23,185 bases of DNA. It comes from a virus. The stretch spans positions 1-23,185 of the IMG/VR virus record IMGVR_UViG_3300022707_002225, one strand, 5' to 3'. Made by a program: the position numbers and the translations under genes. Each line of letters begins with the position of its first letter. Position 1 is the first letter of the stretch. Under the pieces are notes generated by a model that was not told where the DNA came from, ran no database searches, and saw nothing but the letters and a program-made list of their open reading frames with translations. Below are positions 14,454-22,549 of the stretch, piece after piece.

Positions 14454-17229
14454 GACTAATATATTTAAATACACTTTATTACAAGATGTTAGTCCGTTTT
14501 CTGCTAATGACATTATACAAGTGCGGTGGGATGACGTTGCTGAAGCTATCGTTGTCTTTAGAAATGAGAGTTTAGAGTCATCAGGACCAGATTTAGGGTT
14601 ATTTGGGATTGACTTCGCTCTTAGAACCAGCAATTATACGTTTTGTGAGGGTCTGAATTTAGTTTTTTTCACCTTAACAAATAACCCTGAGTTTCCTTAC
14701 GCAATTAAAAATGAATCCATAGGAGATGCTGCATGTGTAGCTGTGGCTTGTGATTTATTTACTCAAATAATACGTATAACCAACGCAGATGAAGGATTAT
14801 CCAATGGGTTTTTGAGCGTGGTTGGTACGTCATCATTTCCTACTGTAGAATACGGATTAATAGACTTTATACACGGCACAGGACAAACAACGGGAGAGTT
14901 TATAAACTTAAGCGCTGGGGAATATACCGTGTGGGTGAGGGACGGTAACAACTGCCTTATCAAACAACCAGTTACTGTAGGTGTTGTATTAACACATGGC
15001 GTTTTACATAGGGCTGAGTGGGTTGACTTACAAGGTAACACCCATAGATTTGATATAGGAGAGAGGGATTATGTTGGTGGTGTAAATGAAAAGGACACAG
15101 GCGGAACCCCTTTTGTTTATTCCAAACCTTCCAAGGGGGTCAACAAGTTGTTCGAACAACCAATAGAACCCAGTAATACAACGGTCAACCTGATCAGTGA
15201 TACGGATTTTTTATACAGAGACTTATACACGCAAGACGAACGCAAGTATCGAGGTATATGGTCACTCAATCAAGGCGCGGGACTTGTAGAACAATGGAGA
15301 GGGTTTTTAATTCCTTCGGTGTTTCAAGAGCCTTATATTATAAAACCATATGTAACATCTCTCACTTTTACTGATGGTTTAGAAGACTTGAAAAAGATAG
15401 ATTATTTAGAAAGCGGTGAAGAGATTGAGGGAGTAGACAAGGCTATTAAAATAATTGCTAGAGTTCTTAATAAATTGGATTTAGGGTTAGGGATTAGGTG
15501 TGGAATAAACATTTATTCTGGCAGCATGAACACGGCCGCGTCTGATGACCCATTAGACCAAGCGAAAATAGATAATAAAACTTTTTTCCGGAAAGGTAAA
15601 GCCTTCAATTGTCATGATGTTCTTCGTAACATTCTTATTGATTTTGGAGCAAGAATTTTTCAATGGCAAGAATTCTGGTGGATTGCAAGAATGGAAGAGG
15701 AGAATAGTGCCAGCTATGATTATCGTGAATTTGATTCGTTAGGGGATTTTGTAACCAACTCTTCTCATTCCCCAAAAATAAACATTGATGAAGCCACCGT
15801 CACTAATAGACTGGTGTTTGCTGACCAAGATCAGAATTATGAAATATATCCTTCTTACGGTAAAATAACAGTAAATAATCAACTGCATGAAATCAACTTG
15901 GTTAGAAACGGCGATTTTGAAAATCTGCTTGATACAGGGTTTCGTTTTTGGGCCTTCATCCCAAATGGAGGAAACACGTCCTTAATACAAAAATCAACCC
16001 CTGATAATAATTTTTTAGGATTTTCTAATGTTGATTCAGTTACTAATGGTAGAGATGATTTTATAACCTCCATTGTTCAAAGTATAACAATATCACCTAG
16101 TGACAGACTTAAATTTTCATTTGATTTTGCCGTTGATAATATATCCTCAGATATTCCATATCTATCCGTATCCTATATTGTTAAGCTAACATTAGGGGGA
16201 ACAGACTTTTTCCTAAAGGATACGGGATCATGGTCTGAAGACGCATCATATATTTCGAAATTCAATGCCTCACCTACTAGCGACTTTCAAACTTATAAAA
16301 TAGAAATTGATTCGCCTCTAACAACAGGGGGAGAAGTAACAGGTACTTTTGAGATAAAAATACATAATTACCATTTAGCTACGGGTGATTTTGGTAACGA
16401 AATTGGTCAAAGTGGAGAGACACAATTAAGAGCTATAAACACCACTACAAGACCCACACCATATAAGATTGATGGCCGCACAACAACCGCATCAGTTATA
16501 AGACACAGGTTTTATACATTGACTTTTGGCACTGAAGCTGATAATTTTCCTGACGTAGTAAGGCCAGATGATTTCGATGACCCAGATAATACCGTCTTTT
16601 GGCAACTAACCACCACATTTTTTTTAGGTGTGGGAACTATTTCAGATGATAGTATAGTATCCAATGATGAGTTTTTTATTGATAATGTAATACTACAATT
16701 ATTACCCAATGGCTTTGCGCCATCTACCAAAGAAACATTATCAGTGCTAATAGATGATGATATCAATGAAAACTTAGAGATAGATATCGAGCTTGGGGAT
16801 GTTCAAACAGAACCAAATAGAATAGTGAACGACAAAAATATCTATGATGATTATTATAGGTTGGCAGACGGTATCCCTATCACAGATTGGTCCAGAGATA
16901 GTGTAAGTGAATCAGATACTATTCAAACAATATTATTAAAACAATTAAGCAGCCAGTTTTCAACCACCACAAATAAAATTACAGGGTCCGCTACTTCACT
17001 AGAAAGTGGAGGAGGAGGGATCTATCTGGGCCCTTTTAATGTATTGGTAGAAACCCATGATAGCGATAAAGTATATCATATAGATGGACTTACCATCAGT
17101 CCTAAGACCAATAGTTATAATTTGGAATTATTAGAGTTAAAAGACGTTGCTACCGGTGGAGGGGGTAGTTCTTTTAGCGGTGATTTTAATAATGACTTTG
17201 GCAATTCATTTGACACAATATTGAACTAA
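14446..17229 (+). CDS. Tail hub / baseplate protein with SprB-like and carbohydrate-binding-like domains
   Basis: 927 residues; GTG start supported by AGGAGGG. Residues about 100-178 resemble a SprB-type repeat, ending FINLSAGEYTVWVRDGNNCLI (compare 'gLxaGtYtvtVtDaNGC'). Residues 185-480 look like the hub core of Bacteroidota phages: HRAEWVDLQGNTHRFDI, YRGIWSLNQG, EQWRGFLIP and the SLTFTDGLEDLKKIDYL block (305-321), then FNCHDVLRNILIDFGARIFQWQEFWW. Residues 484-755 form an insert that starts NLVRNGDFENLLDTGFRFW and ends FFIDNVILQLLP, the pattern of CBM_4_9-like (galactose-binding fold) modules. The core resumes at 763 (ETLSVLIDD, EIDIELGDV). The C-terminus has two Gly runs. It probably forms the tail tip and touches the host; a fused Dit-Tal-like role is inference. 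Confidence 0.75.
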   Translation: MAETNIFKYTLLQDVSPFSANDIIQVRWDDVAEAIVVFRNESLESSGPDLGLFGIDFALRTSNYTFCEGLNLVFFTLTNNPEFPYAIKNESIGDAACVAVACDLFTQIIRITNADEGLSNGFLSVVGTSSFPTVEYGLIDFIHGTGQTTGEFINLSAGEYTVWVRDGNNCLIKQPVTVGVVLTHGVLHRAEWVDLQGNTHRFDIGERDYVGGVNEKDTGGTPFVYSKPSKGVNKLFEQPIEPSNTTVNLISDTDFLYRDLYTQDERKYRGIWSLNQGAGLVEQWRGFLIPSVFQEPYIIKPYVTSLTFTDGLEDLKKIDYLESGEEIEGVDKAIKIIARVLNKLDLGLGIRCGINIYSGSMNTAASDDPLDQAKIDNKTFFRKGKAFNCHDVLRNILIDFGARIFQWQEFWWIARMEEENSASYDYREFDSLGDFVTNSSHSPKINIDEATVTNRLVFADQDQNYEIYPSYGKITVNNQLHEINLVRNGDFENLLDTGFRFWAFIPNGGNTSLIQKSTPDNNFLGFSNVDSVTNGRDDFITSIVQSITISPSDRLKFSFDFAVDNISSDIPYLSVSYIVKLTLGGTDFFLKDTGSWSEDASYISKFNASPTSDFQTYKIEIDSPLTTGGEVTGTFEIKIHNYHLATGDFGNEIGQSGETQLRAINTTTRPTPYKIDGRTTTASVIRHRFYTLTFGTEADNFPDVVRPDDFDDPDNTVFWQLTTTFFLGVGTISDDSIVSNDEFFIDNVILQLLPNGFAPSTKETLSVLIDDDINENLEIDIELGDVQTEPNRIVNDKNIYDDYYRLADGIPITDWSRDSVSESDTIQTILLKQLSSQFSTTTNKITGSATSLESGGGGIYLGPFNVLVETHDSDKVYHIDGLTISPKTNSYNLELLELKDVATGGGGSSFSGDFNNDFGNSFDTILN

Positions 17230-19046
17230 TGGCAGTAAGAAGTAAATCAAATTATAAGAGCACCAAGGATGCAATAATAACAACTAATGGAGTTGGGGAT
17301 ATCTCTGGTGCCGATGTTAATAGCACCTTTGAAGATAGTGCAGATAGTTTTGTGTTCAACAACGGAACGAGTACTATAAATTCAGCTACCTGGGACGGAT
17401 CTTATACTTCTACCTCAGGAGTAGATACAAATCTAACAATACAGCCCACTGTAAACCAAGCAAGCGGCACAGGTGGGTCCACTGCGCTGAAAATAAATGT
17501 GATCACCACTACTTTAGGCTCTGGAGTTCATAACATTTTACAACTCCAGGACACGGGAACGGATAAGTTCTTAATAGACGTAGATGGTACGGTCACAGTC
17601 ACTAATAAAATAGTATCTGTATCTGACGGGGATATAGACATTGAACCTAATGGGACAGGTAATGTACTACTTGGAAATTTCACTTTCAACGCTGATCAAA
17701 CAGTAGGAGCCGGGCAGGATAATTTTGTACTCACTTATGATGATGGAACAGGGTTAATTAGTTTAGAGGTAGCTGCTGGTGGAGGAGGAGGAGCTTTTAC
17801 CGCTGATGGAGACACACAGATAACACCGACAACCCCAATAGTATTAGACCAGTCCACAGGGGATGAAATTGGTTTAGACTTATCACTAACGGTTAATAAA
17901 GCAACGAGTGGAAACTACACAGCCATCAAGTGTGATGTAACCGAAACTGCTGCTCCTGGATCATCTGATTTACTTTTGGATTTACAGGTTGGTGGCGTAG
18001 ATAAATTTAAAGTTGATAATACTGGGGCTATAACTTCTGCATCCGATATTAACTTTCAAACATCTGGCAATATACAATCAGGAGCTATAAATGCTATTGA
18101 AATAGATGCATCGCAAAATGTAACTATTTCTAATGGGGAATTACAAATTACAAATGGTGTTTTTAAGCTTGGTAGTGACATATTACTTTCTAGAGGTGGT
18201 GCTAATTTAGCAGAGTTTGGTTTTGGAGATATATTAAGATTTGGGCAATCTACCCAGAGAACAACCATAAGAGGAAATGTATTTGATGCTCCTGTAATTG
18301 GCGTGTCAGAGGCTTTTCAAGCAGGTCTAGGGTTTAACCAAGGAACGCCAACAACTAACATAGGTGTTGATCTTCATTATTATGATGGTGCTACTAAAAT
18401 AGGATTAGCTATTGACCCTGATAATGGTAATGTAACAATTGCTAACGGACAATTAAAAACAACTGCTTCAACTACTTTAGCAGCTATTAATGTAGGCTCT
18501 TTTGCTGGTGATCCATCGGCATTAGTGAATGGCGACAAGTGGTATAATAGCAGTACTGAAAAATTTAGAGCTCGTGAAAATGGAGCGTCAGTTGATGAGA
18601 TTGGACCAGGGTTTGATAATAACGCAGCTAACAATCAATTGGCAAAATCAGACGGAACTGATTTAATAGATAGTGGAATTACTGTACCTTCTTCCGGAGA
18701 TATTGATTTATCAGGTTCGTTTGGTATATTGAGCAATAGCACAACAGATGGAAGTATTGACATCCGCCCTGACGGATCAGGAGATATTCAATTAACCAGA
18801 ACAAACGATGCTAGTAGTAGATTGATTATGCAAAATGCATCATCAGGTATTTCATTTGAGTTTAACGCTACTGGTTTAGGGTTTTTTGGCACAACACCGA
18901 TAGCACAACCTTCTGCTTATACCAGAAATGCTACAATAGTAGAAGATAAAACATTATTGGCATCAGCATCTGCAACCACCATAAATAATAATAATGTATT
19001 GGCGGCTTTGATAAATGACTTACAATTATTAGGATTAGTAGCATAA
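17229..19046 (+). CDS. Tail fibre / receptor-binding protein with repeats
   Basis: 605 residues, starting in a TAATGG overlap with the hub stop. It consists of glycine-, asparagine- and aspartate-rich beta repeats: two related blocks at about 66-128 and 215-273 share 'TVN-x-A', 'LQ-x-x-G-x-DKF' and 'D-x-x-G-x-(V/I)T'; the motif DGDIDIEPNGTGNVLLG (133-149) recurs as DGSIDIRPDGSGDIQL (507-522); NVTISNGELQ recurs as NVTIANGQLK. A Gly5 linker (184-188) divides it. The end, GFFGTTPIAQP then a long Asn-rich turn and LAALINDLQLLGLVA (551-605), is the trimerisation tail common in phage fibres. The N-terminus probably attaches to the hub. Confidence 0.82.
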   Translation: MAVRSKSNYKSTKDAIITTNGVGDISGADVNSTFEDSADSFVFNNGTSTINSATWDGSYTSTSGVDTNLTIQPTVNQASGTGGSTALKINVITTTLGSGVHNILQLQDTGTDKFLIDVDGTVTVTNKIVSVSDGDIDIEPNGTGNVLLGNFTFNADQTVGAGQDNFVLTYDDGTGLISLEVAAGGGGGAFTADGDTQITPTTPIVLDQSTGDEIGLDLSLTVNKATSGNYTAIKCDVTETAAPGSSDLLLDLQVGGVDKFKVDNTGAITSASDINFQTSGNIQSGAINAIEIDASQNVTISNGELQITNGVFKLGSDILLSRGGANLAEFGFGDILRFGQSTQRTTIRGNVFDAPVIGVSEAFQAGLGFNQGTPTTNIGVDLHYYDGATKIGLAIDPDNGNVTIANGQLKTTASTTLAAINVGSFAGDPSALVNGDKWYNSSTEKFRARENGASVDEIGPGFDNNAANNQLAKSDGTDLIDSGITVPSSGDIDLSGSFGILSNSTTDGSIDIRPDGSGDIQLTRTNDASSRLIMQNASSGISFEFNATGLGFFGTTPIAQPSAYTRNATIVEDKTLLASASATTINNNNVLAALINDLQLLGLVA

Positions 19047-19060
19047 TAAACAAATAAATC

Positions 19061-19450
19061 ATGGCACAAAAAACAGTAAATCATGACGGCAAAGTTTTTA
19101 CCGTTGAAAATAGCGGCACTAAAAAGAGGGCTTTAAAATTTGAAGACCCTGACAACCCTACAGGGTCAACAATGCGCGCATTCAATACAAAAAAGCGAAT
19201 TATTGACGATGAAACGTTAGAATATGAAATACATTTTTCAGAAGTAGATACTATCGACTCAGAAAGTTGGGAGAGCAAAGCCAAGCACGGGAATATAGGA
19301 GTACAAGGAGTAATTGACCCTTCATGGATTGTTAGCGGAAAGCTGAACTTGCAGGCCTGGAAAATGGATGCAATCAATAAACTGTTTATAAGTAAGTTCG
19401 AAATCGAGCCCATGAACTTGGATGGAACAGTTAAACCAGAATTTCAATAA
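19061..19450 (+). CDS. Hypothetical protein after the fibre gene, 129 aa
   Basis: Begins at ATG 19061 after an A-rich leader (ataaacaaataaatc). It reads HDGKVFTVENSGTKKRALKFEDPDNPTGSTMRAFN, then DDETLEYEIHFSEVDTIDSESWESKAKHGNIG, and ends with a helix (LNLQAWKMDAINKLF). It is soluble, mixed alpha/beta and acidic, without a signal peptide. No known motif is visible. A place directly after the fibre gene suits a fibre assembly factor or small tail protein, but nothing in the sequence proves either. Confidence 0.68.
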   Translation: MAQKTVNHDGKVFTVENSGTKKRALKFEDPDNPTGSTMRAFNTKKRIIDDETLEYEIHFSEVDTIDSESWESKAKHGNIGVQGVIDPSWIVSGKLNLQAWKMDAINKLFISKFEIEPMNLDGTVKPEFQ

Positions 19451-19465
19451 ATTATAAACCAAAAC

Positions 19466-19672
19466 ATGAAACTAGAAAAAAACACCCTCAGCATTTTATC
19501 AGAGTACAACAACGAAATTAAGAGAGTCGAAGAACATCTTCAGATAAAGAAGAAAGCTTATAGCGATCTGATTTTGTTGACGCTTTCTAATAATAAACTA
19601 CCAACAGACAAGAAGTATAACTTGGATTTAGATAAAGGAACGATTACAGAGGATGACGGCAAAGGAAAATGA
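19466..19672 (+). CDS. Small coiled-coil protein, 68 aa
   Basis: Starts 15 bases after the preceding stop, with an A-rich leader. Residues 5-45 are a likely amphipathic helix or coiled coil (NTLSILSEYNNEIKRVEEHL, KKAYSDLILLTLSNN), followed by a short strand region (KYNLDLDKGTITEDDGKGK) that is acidic and ends with lysines. No membrane segment. The 'x-x-D-x-x-x-G-x-I' end is common in small phage proteins of unknown function. No role is assigned. Confidence 0.6.
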   Translation: MKLEKNTLSILSEYNNEIKRVEEHLQIKKKAYSDLILLTLSNNKLPTDKKYNLDLDKGTITEDDGKGK

Positions 19673-19726
19673 CGTAACGTAAGTAGCACAGAATTATGAG
19701 AATTGAAGCATTAAGATATAACGACA

Positions 19727-20188
19727 ATGAAAATGACTAATCATGAATTATTTAGATTTGAGAGCAAAATAATGCCAATTCCACAAACGGGATGTTGGGA
19801 GTGGATAGGAACAATTGTAAACGGATACGGACAATTTAGGTTAAAAAACAAAGGAGTTAGGGCTCATCGTGTGTCTTATTGTGCTTACGTATCTGAGTTT
19901 AATAAAAACCAATTAATCCTACATAAATGTGATAATAAAACATGTGTTAATCCAGATCATTTGTTTTTAGGAACTCATGAAGACAATATGAAGGACATGG
20001 TCATTAAAAACAGGCAGGCAAAAGGAACTAACAACGGGAGATCTAAACTAAAAGATAACCAAGTCATAGAAATAAGAACATTATATTCAACAAGAGAATA
20101 TAGTCAAAGACATTTAGCAAGAAAATATAAAGTTACTCATCGTAATATCTGGCAAATAATAAACAAAATAACATGGAACCACATTTAA
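19727..20188 (+). CDS. Free-standing HNH endonuclease (HNH_3 type)
   Basis: Homing-type nuclease that makes a nick or break in DNA lacking its own gene. In 153 residues: GCWEWIG at 22-28 and GYGQFRL (33-39), the first His in VRAHRVSY (H47), LILHKCDNKTCVNPDHLFLGTHEDN at 63-87 with H66, C68, C73, N75, H78, H84 and N87, and a C-terminal DNA-binding helix-turn-helix (SKLKDNQVIEIRTLY, SQRHLARKYKVTHRNIWQI). Start is ATG 19727; M3 at 19733 is an alternative. It sits between small tail-end genes and the endolysin, has no overlap with the next gene, and is likely a mobile insertion. Confidence 0.9.
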   Translation: MKMTNHELFRFESKIMPIPQTGCWEWIGTIVNGYGQFRLKNKGVRAHRVSYCAYVSEFNKNQLILHKCDNKTCVNPDHLFLGTHEDNMKDMVIKNRQAKGTNNGRSKLKDNQVIEIRTLYSTREYSQRHLARKYKVTHRNIWQIINKITWNHI

Positions 20189-20198
20189 AAGCTAAGTT

Positions 20199-20726
20199 AT
20201 GAACAATTCATTTACAGCCTTTGACGAGGCGTTTAAGCACACAATAGGCCACGAAGGGGGCTATGTTAACGATCCAGATGATAAAGGGGGTGAGACAAAA
20301 TATGGAGTATCCAAACGATCTTATCCTAATGTGGACATAAGAAATTTAACATTAGAAAGGGCTAAAGAAATCTATTACAATGATTTTTGGTTAAAACAAA
20401 GTTGTCATTTAATGGAAGGATTTGCAGATATTGCTATTGAAATTTTTGATACATCCGTGAATATGGGTAGAGGTAAGGGCGCAAAGATATTCCAAGAAGC
20501 ATTAAATCTATGTAACCGTAATGAAAGAGATTATAAAGATATTGCGGTTGATGGTGGTATCGGATCAAAAACAATTAGTACTTTCAGGGCTTGTAAAAAT
20601 AAAAGGCTTCTATATAATGTTATGAACGTCTTACAAGGTGAGTTTTATATTCACCTTATGAGAAATAATGAGGTGTATGAGAAATATATTGGATGGTTTG
20701 ACAGGGTTGATATTAAGAAAAAATAA
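20199..20726 (+). CDS. Endolysin, glycoside hydrolase family 108 muramidase
   Basis: Cuts peptidoglycan at the end of infection. The 175 residues match GH108: FDEAFKHTIGHEGGYVNDPDDKGGETKYGVSKRSYP covers the active site, with the catalytic Glu at E19 in HEGGY; NLTLERAKEIYYNDFW (49-64), EIFDTSVNMGRGKGAKIFQEALN (81-103) and VDGGIGSKTISTF (117-129) follow; the C-terminus has the family's WFDR motif (166-169). There is no signal peptide, so it should need a holin to reach the wall, and membrane proteins encoded downstream could provide that. The start follows the HNH stop by 10 bases. Confidence 0.92.
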   Translation: MNNSFTAFDEAFKHTIGHEGGYVNDPDDKGGETKYGVSKRSYPNVDIRNLTLERAKEIYYNDFWLKQSCHLMEGFADIAIEIFDTSVNMGRGKGAKIFQEALNLCNRNERDYKDIAVDGGIGSKTISTFRACKNKRLLYNVMNVLQGEFYIHLMRNNEVYEKYIGWFDRVDIKKK

Positions 20727-20858
20727 GTTTACGAATGAAAGATATCATAACACATTAACAATCAATACTATGAGTGACGGGATGAACGATTAGTAGAATA
20801 CCGCTATTTATTAGGTTGTTTTTTAGTCATATTTTTAGTACTATGCAAATAAAAAAGT

Positions 20859-21086
20859 ATGACTTTACTTGCCTCGTATTTGATAGCAGTAATGTTTCTG
20901 ATTTTGTTACCACTGTTATTAACTTTATGGACAGCACTTAAAAGACAACGATATATAAATCAATACATTACCGGTAGAAATTCGGAAATGACTGCCAAAA
21001 TTATTAACATGCAAAAAACAATTGAAGATTATGTCAAAGAAATTAAAGAACAAAAGCAAGGAAAAGGAACCAAAGAAGCCGGTTGA
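20859..21086 (+). CDS. Membrane-anchored coiled-coil protein, spanin- or holin-accessory-like
   Basis: 75 residues: a strongly hydrophobic N-terminal segment (LLASYLIAVMFLILLPLLLTLW, about 3-24) followed by basic KRQRYINQY and a helical, charged C-terminal half (MTAKIINMQKTIEDYVKEIKEQKQ). This topology, a signal anchor with a periplasmic or cytoplasmic coiled coil, is that of Rz-like inner-membrane spanins or XhlA-like accessory proteins. There is no lipobox. Being next to the endolysin supports a lysis role, but the family is not proven. Confidence 0.55.
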   Translation: MTLLASYLIAVMFLILLPLLLTLWTALKRQRYINQYITGRNSEMTAKIINMQKTIEDYVKEIKEQKQGKGTKEAG

Positions 21087-21174
21087 AGAATCTGAAAACG
21101 AACCTTCTACATCATCACATGAAGATGATCATGATGGAAATATAAATCCAGATCCTAAAGATCCACCAAACTAA
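21031..21174 (+). CDS. Nested/overlapping hydrophilic ORF, 47 aa
   Basis: ATG 21031 lies inside the preceding gene in the +1 frame and the frame stays open to TAA at 21172-21174, six bases before the next gene. The product is very charged and low in complexity: lysine-rich start (MSKKLKNKSKEKEPKKP), acidic and Ser/Thr middle, Pro- and Asp-rich end (INPDPKDPPN). It fills a 93-base gap that would otherwise hold nothing. The arrangement recalls Rz/Rz1 nesting, but no Cys for lipidation is present, so it is not a normal Rz1. Confidence 0.35.
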   Translation: MSKKLKNKSKEKEPKKPVEESENEPSTSSHEDDHDGNINPDPKDPPN

Positions 21175-21179
21175 TATTA

Positions 21180-21575
21180 ATGAGTTCATTAAAGTTAGTT
21201 TTTGTGATATTGGGATTATTAATAGTCTATAAGTTTATTCCTCATGACTTTGATAATCCTGTCTATTATAAACTATATCCGTTATCTGATATTGCAAATT
21301 CACCACGTGGATATGTAGCCACTTTGTGTAAGTGGTTGATTATGTTTATTTTCACAGTAGCGTTATATCTGAAGGAGAGTCATAAATATAAGCCCTATCT
21401 GTTTATATGTTGTATCATGTTTTTTGGGATATTTGTAGAAAACATACTTTCATTTAATGAGCCCTGGTTTTTATTACCAATGTTTGGGCAGTCTGTTGGG
21501 ATTGCTCTCGCTCATTTTTTTGTTATATTTGTTGGGTTAATGTTAGGACACGCACTATGGGAACAATCGAAATAA
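21180..21575 (+). CDS. Four-TM membrane protein, lysis region
   Basis: 131 residues with about four membrane segments (3-20, 45-64, 71-90, 102-124), short loops and few charges: LVFVILGLLIVYKF, LIMFIFTVALYL, YLFICCIMFFGIFVENIL, and FFVIFVGLMLGHALW. It starts six bases after the nested ORF and overlaps the next gene by 19 bases. Number of segments and place between the endolysin and a holin-like gene suggest a holin or antiholin, though no known family signature is seen. No cleavable signal peptide is obvious. Confidence 0.6.
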   Translation: MSSLKLVFVILGLLIVYKFIPHDFDNPVYYKLYPLSDIANSPRGYVATLCKWLIMFIFTVALYLKESHKYKPYLFICCIMFFGIFVENILSFNEPWFLLPMFGQSVGIALAHFFVIFVGLMLGHALWEQSK

Positions 21576-21781
21576 GTGAACTTTTAAGTTATGCAGTGCC
21601 ATTAATAATCGGGTACAATGTTTGGTTACACAATCAAATAGTTAAATCTCAGATTGAGATCGCTGTGAATACTTCTAAAGATGAGGACATTAGTAAGAGT
21701 ATTGATTTATTAAGAAGCTCAATGGATGCACTTACCGCAGAGGTGCATAGTATAAATAAAAATAGTAACAATGGGAAGTAA
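21557..21781 (+). CDS. Single-TM coiled-coil protein, XhlA-like or antiholin-like
   Basis: 74 residues: an N-terminal hydrophobic segment (SELLSYAVPLIIGYNVWL, about 7-24) and a helical, heptad-like C-terminal part (NQIVKSQIEIAVNTSKDEDISKSIDLLRSSMDALTAEVHSI). It overlaps both neighbours (19 and 11 bases), implying translational coupling among the membrane proteins of this cassette. The layout, one TM plus a cytoplasmic or periplasmic coiled coil, resembles hemolysin XhlA-like phage proteins in reverse order of parts. Family assignment is tentative. Confidence 0.55.
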   Translation: MGTIEISELLSYAVPLIIGYNVWLHNQIVKSQIEIAVNTSKDEDISKSIDLLRSSMDALTAEVHSINKNSNNGK

Positions 21782-22241
21782 AAAGAAATTTAGAGATACC
21801 AAATTCGGTAAACTACTCATTAATGTAATACCATCAGCGGGTCAATTGATAGGTAATTTATTACCTGATTCCGGAGTGCTAGGAATGGCTAAAAACCTAA
21901 TCACTAAAAGCAGTATTTCAAGTGCTGAAAAAGAAGCCCTATTACTTGAGCATGTCGAGCTTGAAAAGGAATACCTCAAAGATGTACAGAACGCAAGAGA
22001 TAATGAGACAGCGCGCGATATAGATCCCAACTCGAGCTGGCTAACAAAGAACATTCATGAAATTATAGCTCTTCAATTTGTGATTGGTTGGTTCCTACTA
22101 TTATGGTTTGTAATTAATAAATTCATGGCTGGAGAAGTTACCATTAATCAACTAGTTTTAATACTTGCCGCAACCGGATTAAAAGATATGGTGTTATTGA
22201 TTCTAGGATATCTATACGGTAGATCAAAACCTCAGAAGTAA
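21771..22241 (+). CDS. Holin-like protein (3TM-holin-like)
   Basis: 156 residues with an amphipathic N-terminal part (FGKLLINVIPSAGQLIGNLL), a helical stretch with DVQNARDNETARD (71-83), which resembles the conserved 'v-x-x-A-R' region of 3TM-holin-like proteins, and two clear membrane segments (about 97-117 IIALQFVIGWFLLLWFVI and 125-149 NQLVLILAATGLKDMVLLILG). Such proteins form holes that release the endolysin. The basic C-terminus (RSKPQK) is typical of holins. Its stop abuts the ATG of the nuclease gene. Confidence 0.7.
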   Translation: MGSKKKFRDTKFGKLLINVIPSAGQLIGNLLPDSGVLGMAKNLITKSSISSAEKEALLLEHVELEKEYLKDVQNARDNETARDIDPNSSWLTKNIHEIIALQFVIGWFLLLWFVINKFMAGEVTINQLVLILAATGLKDMVLLILGYLYGRSKPQK

Positions 22242-22538
22242 ATGCCCTTCACTAGAAAAAGAGGTAGAACAGATGGTAACCATACAGAAGTAATTGAAGC
22301 AATGCGCAACATCGGTGCTGTCGTTTATTCGGTGGCATCAATCCCAAACTTCACGGATACATTAGTAGGCTATAGAGGCCAATTATTCATTATAGAAATC
22401 AAAGACGGCACATTACCACCTTCAAAAAGAAAGCTAACGGACGGTGAAATCAAATGCAAAACAGACTTCGAGCGCGTAGGCGTTACGTATCATGTCGCAA
22501 ATTCTGTTGCCGAGGCTTTGAATATCATTTCAAAATGA
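22242..22538 (+). CDS. VRR-NUC-like PD-(D/E)XK nuclease
   Basis: 98 residues with the nuclease core: RTDGNHTEVIEAMRNIGAVVY (9-29), D39 in NFTDTLVGYRG, and E52-x-K54 in LFIIEIKDG, which are the D, E and K of a PD-(D/E)XK site; then PSKRKLTDGEIKCKTDFERVG (60-80) and a helical end (VANSVAEALNII). Single-domain VRR-NUC proteins may resolve branched DNA or make nicks. It starts directly after the holin stop, so it is co-transcribed with late genes, although a role in DNA metabolism or packaging is more likely than lysis. Confidence 0.78.
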   Translation: MPFTRKRGRTDGNHTEVIEAMRNIGAVVYSVASIPNFTDTLVGYRGQLFIIEIKDGTLPPSKRKLTDGEIKCKTDFERVGVTYHVANSVAEALNIISK

Positions 22539-22549
22539 TTACACTTCAT

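Noticed and set aside
20775-20852. Hydrophobic peptide frame with LVEYRYLLGCFLVIFLVLCK, which contains an LLGC lipobox-like string
   Set aside because: No ATG, GTG or TTG after the upstream in-frame stop, and the Cys is before instead of after the hydrophobic stretch. It may be a decayed gene, but this is not supported enough to list.
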